Shown: in pieces, positions 8,874-18,600 of the stretch
Layout of the letters: each line of letters starts with the position of its first letter
How positions within the stretch are numbered: position 1 is the first letter of the stretch
The notes under the pieces: model-generated
Seen by the model: only the letters and a program-made list of their open reading frames with translations
What the model was told of the DNA's origin: nothing
The model's database searches: none
DNA from: Eubacteriales bacterium
GTDB taxonomy: Bacteria > Bacillota > Clostridia > Oscillospirales > Oscillospiraceae
Reading direction: 5' to 3'
Length of the DNA: 64,000 nucleotides
NCBI GenBank assembly: GCA_030536515.1
Contig: JAUNPV010000005.1
Coordinates: forward strand, 62,001 to 126,000
Program-made: the position numbers and the translations under genes

Positions 8874-9842
8874 ATGTCTACGATCAGCGTTATTGTCCCG
8901 GTTTATAAGGTGGAGGCCTACCTTCACCGGTGCGTCGGGAGCATTCTGGCCCAGACCTTCGGGGATTTTGACCTGGTCCTGGTGGACGACGGCAGCCCCG
9001 ACAACTGCGGCCGCCTCTGCGAGGAATTGTCCAAAACCGACTCCCGCATTCAGGTGATTCACCAGGAAAACGGCGGCCTGTCCGCCGCCCGGAATACGGG
9101 CATCGAGTGGGCCATGGAAAACAGCGGCAGCCAGTTTCTTGCCTTCATCGACAGCGACGACTGGGTGGACAGGACCTACTTAGAGCAGCTGTACCGGGCG
9201 GCCACAGAGGGGGGCGTCCGCCTCAGCGTCTGCGGCCTGTACCGCACCGCCGGCGAGAGCCGGGAAGATTCCCCCGCCTACGCCTGCCAGGTGATGGCAG
9301 TGGAGGACTACTATTGCAGCCCCACCATCCACGGCGGCGTCACCGCCGTGGCCTGGAACAAGCTCTACCACAAATCCCTGTTCCAGACCCGCCGCTACCC
9401 TGTGGGCAGGCTCCACGAGGACGAATTCACCACCTACCGCCTGGTCTACGAGGCCGGAACTGTGGCGGTGGTCCCCGGGGCGCTGTACGCCTATTTCCAG
9501 AACGACAGCGGCATCATGCGCTCCAAATGGAGCCCCCGGCGGATGGATGCCTTGGAGGCTATGGAGGGCCAGATGGCCTTCGCCCAGGCGGAGCACCACC
9601 CGGCCCTGCTTCAAAAGGCAGCCAAGCAGTACATCTACGCCGTCCACGACCAGCTTTCCCAGGCGGACTCCAGCTATCGGCCGGTCCTGCGGAAAAAGCT
9701 CCGCTTCGGCCTGAAACAGGGGCGGCTCTGCGGGGCGTTCCCCCGGACCCGCCAGACCCGGTGGGCCTACGAGGAGGCCTATCCCATGAAGCCGGTGTGG
9801 TGGCTCCTTTCGAAGCTGGAAAGGAGGGACGGCCATGCGTGA
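8874..9842 (+). CDS. GT2 family glycosyltransferase
   Basis: This is a 322-residue protein. I start at ATG 8874, which has AGGAGGGAG directly upstream; the open frame continues back into the palindromic repeat but that part is not protein-like. The active site is shown by 'ISVIVPVYKVEAYLHRC', 'VDDGSPDNCG' and 'IDSDDW'. 'NKLYHKSLF' and 'LHEDEFTTYRL' match the acceptor-side blocks of the other GT2 paralogues in the cluster, so these genes probably arose by duplication. It overlaps the next start by 8 bases. It transfers one sugar of the surface polysaccharide; donor unknown. Confidence 0.92.
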   Translation: MSTISVIVPVYKVEAYLHRCVGSILAQTFGDFDLVLVDDGSPDNCGRLCEELSKTDSRIQVIHQENGGLSAARNTGIEWAMENSGSQFLAFIDSDDWVDRTYLEQLYRAATEGGVRLSVCGLYRTAGESREDSPAYACQVMAVEDYYCSPTIHGGVTAVAWNKLYHKSLFQTRRYPVGRLHEDEFTTYRLVYEAGTVAVVPGALYAYFQNDSGIMRSKWSPRRMDALEAMEGQMAFAQAEHHPALLQKAAKQYIYAVHDQLSQADSSYRPVLRKKLRFGLKQGRLCGAFPRTRQTRWAYEEAYPMKPVWWLLSKLERRDGHA

Positions 9843-10812
9843 CGTGATTTCGGTGATTGTGCCGGTGTACAATGTGGCGGCCTATCTGCCCCAGGCCCTG
9901 GACAGCATTCTGACCCAGGACTATGAAAAGCTGGAAATTATCCTCATCGACGACGGCTCCCGGGACGACTCCGGCGCCATCTGCGACCGCTACGCCGCCG
10001 GGGACCCCAGGGTCCGGGTGATTCACCAGAAAAACGGCGGGGCCGCCGCCGCCAAAAATGCAGGCCTGCGGGCGGCCACGGGAGAATTTCTGAGCTTCGT
10101 GGACAGCGATGACTATTTGGAGCCCGGGGTCTACGGCTACATGGCGGCGCTGCTGAAAAGCGAGGCCGCCGACGTGGTCCAGTTCGCCCACCGGGACGTG
10201 TACCAAAACCGCCGGGAGGACAGGGTTCTGCACACCGGCCGGACCCAGGTGGATGTGCGGACCTACCTAAAGCGCTTCCCCTCGGACTGGACCTGCGCCC
10301 TGCTGTGGAACAAGCTCTACCGCCGAAGCCTCTTTGACGGCATCCTCTTCGAGGAGGGCCACCGCATCGACGACGAATTTTTCACCTACCAGGGCATTAT
10401 GAACGCCAAAAAAATCCTGGTGGACGATAAAATCATCTACAACTACCGCCGCCGGGCCTCCTCCGCCATGAACGCCCCCAAAGCCGGAGAGCAGCTGATG
10501 CTGGACCGGGTGGACTTTATGCTTAAGCGCCGGGACAAAATCGCCGCCCGCTTCCCGGACCTGGCCCCTTTCTACGACCAAAGCCTGATGGAGGCCTTCC
10601 TCTACCTGTCCCAATACCCGGACAACACCCCCGCCACCCTGGCCCGCCTGAAAAGGGAGCTGAAAAAATACCTGAAAAACCCCAAAACCACCCGCCCCCC
10701 CAAATACCTGTGGCTGCCAATGGGAAAGCTGCTTTTCACAGGAACGAAAAAGCTGCTGACCCACTGCAATCCCAGAGCAGACGACGGGGACCGGGATGAA
10801 TATTTTGCTTGA
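9835..10812 (+). CDS. GT2 family glycosyltransferase
   Basis: This is a 325-residue protein starting at ATG 9835, inside the end of the previous gene (GGAAAGGAGGG upstream). It contains 'ISVIVPVYNVAAYLPQAL', 'IDDGSRDDSG', 'VDSDDYLEPGVY', 'NKLYRRSLF' and 'IDDEFFTYQGI'. These blocks are very close to those of the gene at 686, making the two the most similar pair seen here. The C-terminal region is basic (LKRELKKYLKNPK). It is the last gene of the tightly packed glycosyltransferase run before the membrane glucosyltransferase gene 14 bases downstream. Confidence 0.92.
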   Translation: MRDVISVIVPVYNVAAYLPQALDSILTQDYEKLEIILIDDGSRDDSGAICDRYAAGDPRVRVIHQKNGGAAAAKNAGLRAATGEFLSFVDSDDYLEPGVYGYMAALLKSEAADVVQFAHRDVYQNRREDRVLHTGRTQVDVRTYLKRFPSDWTCALLWNKLYRRSLFDGILFEEGHRIDDEFFTYQGIMNAKKILVDDKIIYNYRRRASSAMNAPKAGEQLMLDRVDFMLKRRDKIAARFPDLAPFYDQSLMEAFLYLSQYPDNTPATLARLKRELKKYLKNPKTTRPPKYLWLPMGKLLFTGTKKLLTHCNPRADDGDRDEYFA

Positions 10813-10826
10813 GGAAGTAGAATTCT

Positions 10827-12350
10827 ATGGATTGGATAAAAAAGTACAGAAAATCCCCTGAATTTGTTGCCATGGTATCTGCGCTGATTATGGGATACAT
10901 CACCCACAACTTTGCGCTGGTCAATGTGATGCACAATATTGACGATATTGGCAATCAGCCCTATGGGTATGGCGTCGGATTGACTTCCGGGCGATGGCTA
11001 TTGACACTGCTGGGAGATACGGCGCAGTCATTTGGACTGAATCTGAATTTGCCGTTTGTGAATGGCCTTGTGTTCTTAATCCTGATTTCGATTGCGGCAG
11101 GTTTCCTGGTGTCTGTCTTTGCAATCAAAAGTAAACTCTCAGCAGGAATGATTGGTATGCTGCTTGTGGTGTTCCCTTCGGCTGCCACGGCTCTGATCTA
11201 CCGCTTCACGGCACCCTTCTACGCTATGGCGTTCCTGATGGCAACACTTGCTGTTTGGGTTTCAGAAAGGCAAAAATGGGGTGTGCTCCTGGCAGCACTT
11301 TTGATTACCTGCTCCTTGGGGATTTACCAGGCATATGTTGCGCTGAGCATCGGAATGTTTGTCCTGCTTCTGATTCAGAGGGCTTTCTTAGGTGAACCCA
11401 TTCCAGCGCTGCTGCGCAGAGGTCTGCGGGCCTGCCTGACATTGATTTTGGGCCTGCTGGGGTATTTCCTGTGCCTAAAAATATGCCTGGCACTTTATGG
11501 AACAGTGCTTAGTGACTACAATGGCATGAACAACATGGCGGGTCTGGCACTCAAGAATATTCCTGGGCAGGTAGTAAAGGCGTTTTACGATTTTTGCAAA
11601 TTCCCGTTGACCAATTATTGCAGTCTGGCAGGGAATAAGCTGATTAAGATTGCCTATCTTCTGCTGGGAGTGGCTTCTTTTGGGCTGGTGCTTTATTTGC
11701 TGTTCCAGGTGAAGAAAGACGTTATCCGGGTTGCCGCAGTTATTCTGCTTCTTGCTGCATTCCCCGTTGGTGTTAATTTTGTGGAAGTCATGTCACCGGG
11801 TGCATGGATGTACACCATGATGGTGTATGCCTTTGTGCTGGTCCCGTGCGCCCCCCTGATTCTGCTGGAGTGTATTCCCGAGAAAGTGTGGCGTCCAGCA
11901 GTGGTGAAATGCTTGTCAGTTGTCACCATTGCCCTGATTATGGCTTATGGCTACCAAATCCATGCAAACTATACAGCAAATTACTATATTAACCGGCAGA
12001 CCGAAAACTACATTTCCTCTATTGTGACCCAAGTGCGGATGACCGAGAAATTTGATGCAGACAAGAAATGGGCACTGCTGGGTAATATTCAGGACCCGCT
12101 GCTGGATTCTCCATGGGAGTATGAGCTGTCAAACGGGGGACTCTTTGGAACGGAACGCACACTGAACGATATTAGCCGGTATTACTGGTTCTGGACGTAC
12201 ATTGGCTACCGCCTGCCTATGGCAGACGCTGAAACGATTGAGAACCTGAGGGCACTGCCAGAAGTAAAATCCATGCCCTGCTGGCCCGCCGAGGGGTCTA
12301 TCAAAGTGGTCGGAGATACAGTGGTTATTAAATTTGAAGAGCTATCATAA
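10827..12350 (+). CDS. GtrII-like integral membrane glucosyltransferase
   Basis: This is a 507-residue protein with about ten hydrophobic segments. The N-terminal block 'NIDDIGNQPYGYGVGLTSGR' and the following 'WLLTLLGD' correspond to the acidic first loop of the Glucos_trans_II (GtrII) family; the acidic residues there are thought to act in catalysis with a lipid-linked glucose donor. The soluble C-terminal tail faces outward and resembles those of the two minus-strand paralogues (for example 'YYWFWTYIGYRLPMAD' against 'VEYYLGFPIPFA'). It probably decorates the exported polysaccharide with side-chain sugar. The gene is less GC-rich than the GT2 run. It ends at a strong two-way terminator. 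Confidence 0.85.
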   Translation: MDWIKKYRKSPEFVAMVSALIMGYITHNFALVNVMHNIDDIGNQPYGYGVGLTSGRWLLTLLGDTAQSFGLNLNLPFVNGLVFLILISIAAGFLVSVFAIKSKLSAGMIGMLLVVFPSAATALIYRFTAPFYAMAFLMATLAVWVSERQKWGVLLAALLITCSLGIYQAYVALSIGMFVLLLIQRAFLGEPIPALLRRGLRACLTLILGLLGYFLCLKICLALYGTVLSDYNGMNNMAGLALKNIPGQVVKAFYDFCKFPLTNYCSLAGNKLIKIAYLLLGVASFGLVLYLLFQVKKDVIRVAAVILLLAAFPVGVNFVEVMSPGAWMYTMMVYAFVLVPCAPLILLECIPEKVWRPAVVKCLSVVTIALIMAYGYQIHANYTANYYINRQTENYISSIVTQVRMTEKFDADKKWALLGNIQDPLLDSPWEYELSNGGLFGTERTLNDISRYYWFWTYIGYRLPMADAETIENLRALPEVKSMPCWPAEGSIKVVGDTVVIKFEELS

Positions 12351-12389
12351 TAAAAGTCACCGGGATCAGAATTGTCCCGGTGACTTTTA
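12351..12389. terminator. Bidirectional intrinsic terminator between convergent genes
   Basis: The stem AAAAGTCACCGGGA pairs with TCCCGGTGACTTTT across a 9-base loop. Because it starts with an A-run and ends with a T-run it works on both strands, ending the plus-strand polysaccharide operon and the minus-strand GtrII operon. Confidence 0.93.
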
Positions 12390-12392
12390 TTG

Positions 12393-13949
12393 CTAAGATA
12401 GTTTTACAACAAGAATATCGCCAAAGAATTTCAAAGATCCATCATAAGGATAACAGGGCATATTCGCATATTCATAAGTGTTTTTGATTGCGTCTACTTC
12501 TTCACCCGATGCAAATGGAATTGGGAAGCCCAGATAGTATTCGACAAACTGTGCATTGGAGTAGCTGTCTGGATACATTCCCTCAACGCCTGTGAGAGAA
12601 CGTGATTCAAAGAGGTACCGATCATGGTAGATGGGACATTGATAATCTCCAATGAGTGCCAATCTCGTGCTTTCGTTAAACTCTGGCATCATTTTCATAT
12701 CTGCGGTGACAGATGTGAAGAATGCATACGTATTCTCGTATTGTAAGTGAAGATTCAAAGCGGCAGCGTTGGCAAGGTAGACATTGGAAGCAACAAATAA
12801 GGCCAACGAAAGAGAAACAATGTCAACAGCACAAAGATGCACACGATGCAGAAGTTTTTCTTTGATTGGAAGATCAAGACATCTGTCGGCAAGTAAAATA
12901 ATTAAGAGATAAAAGCAGACAAACCCGTACATTACAAAGGAGTGAATTGCCGCAGGAGGGGTGACCAGATACATACAGTTGATTGCTAAAGGAAGGATAC
13001 TAAGCAAAGCTGCAAATAATAATATGCTGGCCAGCGTCTTTGTTTTTGCGAATTTTGACCATATGAGAAAGAAAACAAAAATGATTCCAAGAAATAAATA
13101 GTTTAATCGTCTGGCTAAAATTGCAGGGATCAGCCAGTTAGGCCAGCCAAATAAGAAATTGAAGAAAGACGTATAGGAAAGAGTAATTTTATCAGGAAGT
13201 TCGGAAATGCTAAAAGTCATATATTGATTTGCGTATGAGCCAAAGGATAGCCCCAGAATTTTTTGGACCACAAGTGTGGCCAGGTAATATCCAATTACGG
13301 AAACGATAAGAAAAATGATATAACCTAACCCTTTTCTAAAGACGTAAATAGCATCAGCTCCCTCTATTATTTCCTGAATAAGAATCAGAATCAGAAGACC
13401 GGAGGCCAGAGAGATGTACGCTTGATAAATGCTCAGAGAAAAAATCATGCACCCCAGTGAAAAGACCACCGAGAGAAAGGTCGGCTTTTTTAGTAGGGCA
13501 CCTGCAGTGACAGTCATCAGAATAGCCAGACAAAATGAGCTGGCAGTAAACATATAGGACATCATGGCAGTAAAGGAAGGAAAAGTAGCAATAATCCCAG
13601 CCAGGAGAATTTGAAGAAGATTGCTGCGTATGCTGAATATCTTCACTATAACACAGACTGATAGTGCAATCAGAAGGATTGAGAAAATACCGTAAATCCA
13701 TGGCATGGAAAAATTCGGAAAGAACCGTTCACAGATTTCGAGCCCCCATCGCCCTAAAATTGTAGTTCCGCCTTTGCTGAATAAATAGAATACATCATCA
13801 TGGTTCACCAGCTTATTTGTAAGCGAAAAACCATATGCTAAAAAAGAAAATGCTATGGAAGACAAAAGCGGAATCTGATATGTTTTGGCTTTAGAAAGAA
13901 GAAAATTGAAGCATCGCTCCATAAAAAAGAAAGATTTTAATTGGTTCAT
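12393..13949 (-). CDS. GtrII-like integral membrane glucosyltransferase
   Basis: This is a 518-residue polytopic protein starting at ATG 13949, with AGGAGGGTCC upstream. After an N-terminal helix it shows 'ANKLVNHDDVFYLFSKGGTT'-like sequence (read in the protein as NKLVNHDDVFYLFSKGGTT) and 'LGRWGLEICERFFP', the same first-loop block as its downstream-neighbour paralogue. About eleven hydrophobic stretches follow, then a soluble tail with 'YLGFPIPFASGEEVDAI'. The gene is clearly AT-richer than the next one although the proteins align well, so it was probably acquired separately. It is the second gene of a minus-strand pair, 24 bases from the first. Confidence 0.87.
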   Translation of the reverse strand: MNQLKSFFFMERCFNFLLSKAKTYQIPLLSSIAFSFLAYGFSLTNKLVNHDDVFYLFSKGGTTILGRWGLEICERFFPNFSMPWIYGIFSILLIALSVCVIVKIFSIRSNLLQILLAGIIATFPSFTAMMSYMFTASSFCLAILMTVTAGALLKKPTFLSVVFSLGCMIFSLSIYQAYISLASGLLILILIQEIIEGADAIYVFRKGLGYIIFLIVSVIGYYLATLVVQKILGLSFGSYANQYMTFSISELPDKITLSYTSFFNFLFGWPNWLIPAILARRLNYLFLGIIFVFFLIWSKFAKTKTLASILLFAALLSILPLAINCMYLVTPPAAIHSFVMYGFVCFYLLIILLADRCLDLPIKEKLLHRVHLCAVDIVSLSLALFVASNVYLANAAALNLHLQYENTYAFFTSVTADMKMMPEFNESTRLALIGDYQCPIYHDRYLFESRSLTGVEGMYPDSYSNAQFVEYYLGFPIPFASGEEVDAIKNTYEYANMPCYPYDGSLKFFGDILVVKLS

Positions 13950-13973
13950 GGACGGACCCTCCTGGTTCGTATT

Positions 13974-15521
13974 TCAGGACAGCTTCACCACCAGCACGTC
14001 CCCGATCATTTGCATACTGCCGTAATAGGGATACACCGGCATGGCGGCGTAGGCGGCTGTGGATTTGATGGCTTGGGTTTCTTCGTCGGTGGCGAAGGGG
14101 ATGGGGAAGCCTATGTAATATTCCACAAAGCGGTTTTTGGAATAATTATCCGGAAAAAAGCCGACGGTTCCCTGCAAATTGTTGACTTCCCGGAAGTGGT
14201 CGTAGTAGAATGCGGGACTTTGGTATTGGCCGCAGATGGCGAGTTTGGTGTTTTCGTCAAAGCCGGGCTGCAGCTGGATGTCCGCCGCCAGGGCGGTGTA
14301 GAAGGCGTAGGCGTTTTCGTAGCGCAGGTGCAGGGCCAGGGAGGCGGCGTTGGCGGTGTAGACGTTGACCGACAGAATCAGGGCCATGGCCAGGGCCGTG
14401 CCCTCCAGGGCCAGCCTTCCCAAAATCCGCCCCAGGGCGCTGGCGGGCAGCAGGGGCAGACCCACCTCCGCCAGCACCACCGCCAGGGCATAGAAGGCCA
14501 CGAAGCCGTAGAGCACCAGGGTGTGGACGGCGTCCTCGGCGGAGAACAGGTACATACAGTTCATGGCCAGAGGCAGAAGGGCCGTCAGCGCGGCGACCAG
14601 GGCCATGCGCCCCCAGTCCCGGTTCTCCCGGCTCCACAGGAGCAGGAAAACCGCCATGGCCCCCAGCACCAGGGCGTGCATCCACCGGGACAGGGCGGTG
14701 GTCATAATGCCCTGGTAGCCCTGGGTGAAGAACAGCAGGAAGCTGTGATAGGCGGCGGCGAGCTTGCCGGGGATATCCCCAAGGCTTAAGTCCATGTTTT
14801 CACCGGCGTAGCTGCTGAAGCTGTGGCCGGTGAGGCGGTTGACGAGTTGGGTGGCAATCATATAGAAAATCAGGGAGAGTACCAGGAAAACCAGGTAGAA
14901 AACACCCTTTTTCAAAACTTTTTTCACCTCAGCCCCTTCCAGCAGCTCCTGAATGAGGACCACCACAAGAAGCCCCGCCGCCACGGCCACATAGGCCTGG
15001 TAGCAGCTGAGGGAAAGCACCAGAAAGCCTAGGGCAAAGAGGGAGGACCACACAGTGGGCTTTTTCAGCAGGTACACCGCCCCCACCGACAGAAGAAAGG
15101 CCGCCAGATAGGGGGCGCTGGTGAACAGGTAGGTCAGGGTGCTGGTCATGGCGGGGAACACCGTGATGGAGCCCGCCAGCAGGCATTGCAGCAGCCGGCT
15201 GCGGACATGGAACATCCGGCAGACCATGCAGGCGGCCACGGCGGCCATGGTCACGGACAGAATGCCGTAAACCCAGGGCATGGACACCTGGGGGAAGATG
15301 CGCTCCATAATTTCCAGCCCCCACCGGCCAGATGAGAAGGTGGCCCCTGAACTAAAAAGGTTGTAGACCTCGTCGTGGTTGATGAGCTTGTTGGCGAAGG
15401 TAAAGCCGTAGGCCAGCCACCCCAGAATCAGGGAGGCCGTCAGGGGCGCTTTATTATCCCGGACCTGGTCCCAGAGCCAGCCCAGGCACCGCTCCAGAAG
15501 GAAGGGTTTTCTCTGCTCCAT
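13974..15521 (-). CDS. GtrII-like integral membrane glucosyltransferase
   Basis: This is a 515-residue protein. I start at ATG 15521, preceded by AAGGAGATTTTCC; the open frame runs further upstream through the promoter, which cannot be coding. 'FANKLINHDEVYNLFSSG' followed by 'GRWGLEIMERIFPQVSMPW' is the conserved acidic first-loop block. About eleven membrane segments follow, and the tail 'YIGFPIPFATDEETQAIKS' is shared with the neighbour. Its GC-rich codons match the host. Together with the genes at 12393 and 10827 it forms a set of three paralogues that probably modify the same glycan or alternative glycans. Confidence 0.88.
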   Translation of the reverse strand: MEQRKPFLLERCLGWLWDQVRDNKAPLTASLILGWLAYGFTFANKLINHDEVYNLFSSGATFSSGRWGLEIMERIFPQVSMPWVYGILSVTMAAVAACMVCRMFHVRSRLLQCLLAGSITVFPAMTSTLTYLFTSAPYLAAFLLSVGAVYLLKKPTVWSSLFALGFLVLSLSCYQAYVAVAAGLLVVVLIQELLEGAEVKKVLKKGVFYLVFLVLSLIFYMIATQLVNRLTGHSFSSYAGENMDLSLGDIPGKLAAAYHSFLLFFTQGYQGIMTTALSRWMHALVLGAMAVFLLLWSRENRDWGRMALVAALTALLPLAMNCMYLFSAEDAVHTLVLYGFVAFYALAVVLAEVGLPLLPASALGRILGRLALEGTALAMALILSVNVYTANAASLALHLRYENAYAFYTALAADIQLQPGFDENTKLAICGQYQSPAFYYDHFREVNNLQGTVGFFPDNYSKNRFVEYYIGFPIPFATDEETQAIKSTAAYAAMPVYPYYGSMQMIGDVLVVKLS

Positions 15522-15564
15522 TGGAAAATCTCCTTTTTTCATACATTCTTGACAGCTGCTTCTA

Positions 15565-15593
15565 TTATAGCCCCTCCGCCCACCAGCGTCAAC
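15565..15593 (-). promoter_or_regulatory. Promoter of the minus-strand GtrII pair
   Basis: On the minus strand TTGACG (15593-15588) and TATAAT (15570-15565) are spaced by 17 bases. It lies 44 bases before the GtrII start codon and is divergent from the smc promoter. Confidence 0.85.
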
Positions 15594-15627
15594 AGGAAAA
15601 ACGCCGGGGAATTGTCCAAAGAAGCTC

Positions 15628-15656
15628 TTGCAATTTCCGTCTTGTTCGACTATAAT
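15628..15656 (+). promoter_or_regulatory. Promoter of the smc operon
   Basis: TTGCAA at 15628-15633 and TATAAT at 15651-15656 are 17 bases apart, 36 bases before the GTG start of smc. It probably drives smc, ftsY, rdgB and yhbY. Confidence 0.85.
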
Positions 15657-15691
15657 AAATTGAATTACCATCTTTATCACGAGGTTTTGCT

Positions 15692-18600
15692 GTGTATTTA
15701 AAATCACTGGAATTGCAGGGCTTTAAGTCCTTTCCGGACAAGACGCTGATTCGCTTTGGCGATGACATCACCGCCATTGTGGGTCCCAACGGCTCCGGTA
15801 AATCGAATATTTCCGACGCTATCCTCTGGGTCATGGGCGAGCAGAGCTCCAAGACCCTCCGGGGCGCCAAGATGGAGGACGTGATCTTCGGCGGCACCCA
15901 GAAGCGGTCCGCCGTGGGCTTTGCGGAGGCCACCCTGACCCTGGACAACACCGACCGGGCCCTGGCCTACGATGCCGACACCGTCATGGTCACCCGGCGC
16001 TACTACCGGTCCGGGGACAGCGAATACTATATCAACAAGCAGTCCGCCCGGCTCCGGGACATTAACGAGATGTTTATGGACACGGGCCTGGGCCGGGAGG
16101 GCTACTCCAACATCGGCCAGGGCCGCATTGACGAGATTCTCTCCTTAAAAAGCGGCGACCGCCGGGAGATTTTTGAGGAGGCGGCGGGCATTTCCAAGTA
16201 CCGCCACCGGAAGGAGGAGACCGAGCGGAAGCTCCAGCACACGGAGGATAACCTCCTTCGCATCGGGGACAAGGTGTCCGAGCTGGAATTGCAGCTGGAG
16301 CCGCTGAAGCAGCAGTCCCAGAAGGCCAAGCAGTATCTGGAGCTGAAGGAGGAGCTGAAGGGCGTGGAGGTGGCCGTGTGGCTGGACTCCCTGGAGCGGC
16401 TGTCCGCCGCCGCCCAGAAGGCCCAGGAGGACTATGCCTCCGCCTCCTTTGTTTTGCAGCAGGCCCATGACGAGCTGGACGGCCTCTACCGCCAGACCGA
16501 GGAACTGGCCCGGACCCTTCACAGCCGGGACGGCGACCTGGAAACCGTCCGGGTCAAGACCAATATGCTCTCCGCCACCCACCAGCAGCTGGAGGGCCAG
16601 ATGGCGGTGCTCCGGGGCAATGTGGACAACAACAGCGCCAACATCGCCCGGATTCAGGAGGAATTGCAGGGCCAGGAGGACCGCTCCGGCGGCGTGCTGG
16701 CCCAGATTGACCAGACCCGCCAGCGCATTGCCCAGCTGGACCGGGACTTGGCGGAGAAGCGCCAGGCTCTGGATGCCTTGCAGCAGAAGCTCACCGCCAT
16801 GACCGCCAACGCCCAGGGTGCCCAGCGGCATTTCCTGGAGCTGCGGGGGAAGGAGAGCGCTCTGTCCGCCGACCTGGCAGGCCGCCAGGCCGATGTCCGG
16901 GGCCTGGAGGAAGCCCAGACCCAGACCGAGGAGCGGCTTTCTCAGCTGGAAGGGGACCTGACCGCCGGGGAAGCCCGCCGCAGCCAGGCCCAATCCGATT
17001 TGGAGGAAAGCCGACGGCAGCTGCGCACCGCCCAGGACAGCGCCCAGGCCGCCAATAACACCATCGCCGGCTACACCCTGCGGCAGTCCACCCGCCTGAA
17101 GCGCCGGGATGAGCTTCAGGAGCAGATGCGGACGCTGACCCAAAAACTGGATTCCGTCACCGCCAAAGCCCGGGTGTTCCGGGCCATGGAGCGGGATTTT
17201 GAAAGCTATAACAAGGCCGTCCGGCTGGTGATGCAGGAGGCCCAGCGTGGGTCCCTCCGGGGTATCCACGGCCCCCTGTCCCGGCTGGTCCGCACCGGCG
17301 ACGGCTATACCGTGGCCATTGAAATCGCCCTGGGGGCCGCCATGCAGCAGATTGTGGTGGGAAACGAAGCCGACGGCAAGGCGGCCATCTCCTATTTGAA
17401 GCGCACCGGCGGCGGCCGGGCCACCTTCCTGCCCATCAGCACCATCCAGGCCAAGACCCTGCAGGAAAACGGCCTGGAAAACTGCCGGGGCTTCGTGGGG
17501 GTGGCGGCCCAGCTGGTCAGCTGTGAGCAGCAGTACCGGGGCATTGTGGAAAACCTTCTTGCCCGGACGGTGATTGTCCAGGACATGGATGCCGCCATTC
17601 AGATGTCCCAGAAATACCGGGGCCGGTTCAAGATTGTGACCCTGGACGGCCAGGTGATGAACCCCGGCGGCTCCATGACTGGCGGCTCCGTCAATAAGGA
17701 TGCCGGCATCCTCTCCCGGGCCAACGAGCTGGAAAAGCTCACCGCCCAGGAAAAGGACCTGGAAAATCAGCGCATGGTCACTGAGGCGGCGCTGAACGAG
17801 GCCCAGCGCCAGGCGGACCAGGTGGAGTTCCAGCTGAGCACCGCCCGGGAGGAGCTGCGCCAGGCGGAGGACAATGTCCTGCGGCTCCAGGGCCAGGAAA
17901 AGCAGCATGAAATTCTCTTAAATGCCATTCTGGAGGCCGAGGCCTCCGCCCGGCGGGAGCAGGAGACCCTCCGCCAGCGCAGTCAGGCGGACCGGGAGCG
18001 GTGCGCCGCCCAGAATGCCAAGATTCAGGTGTACACCCAGCAGCTGGCGGACCTGCGCCGGGAGCTGGAAGCATTGGAAGGCAGCCAGACCGAGGCGGCC
18101 CAGGCGGCCCAAACCCTCACCGAGGAAATGACGGCCTTCAAAACCGAGGCCGCCGCCATGGAGGCCGAGCGGGCCACGGCCCTGGGCCACATCGAGGACC
18201 TGCAATCCCTTCGCACCGCTATGGACGGGGACCGGGAGAAGAAGCAGGCCCTTATGGATGCCATCCGGGAGGACACCGCCCGGCTGGAACGGGAGCTGGT
18301 GGAGCTGAAGGCCCGCCAGGAGGAAAACGATGCCGATGCTGGCCAGATGAGCGCCCTGCTGCAGCACACACTGACCCAGCGGGCGGAGACCGAGGCCTCC
18401 AAAACCAGAGCCGAGCGGGAGGCCCAGGAAAAGAGCAAGGATATCGTCAACATGGAGCGGGCCTGCGCCCTGCTGGAACAGAAAAAGCTGACGGCCTCCA
18501 TGGAGGAGCGGCAGATTGTGGACAAGCTGTGGGATTCCTACGGCCTGACCCCCGGCACCGCCCCGGAGCACCGGGGGACCATCGAAAATGTCACCGCCGG

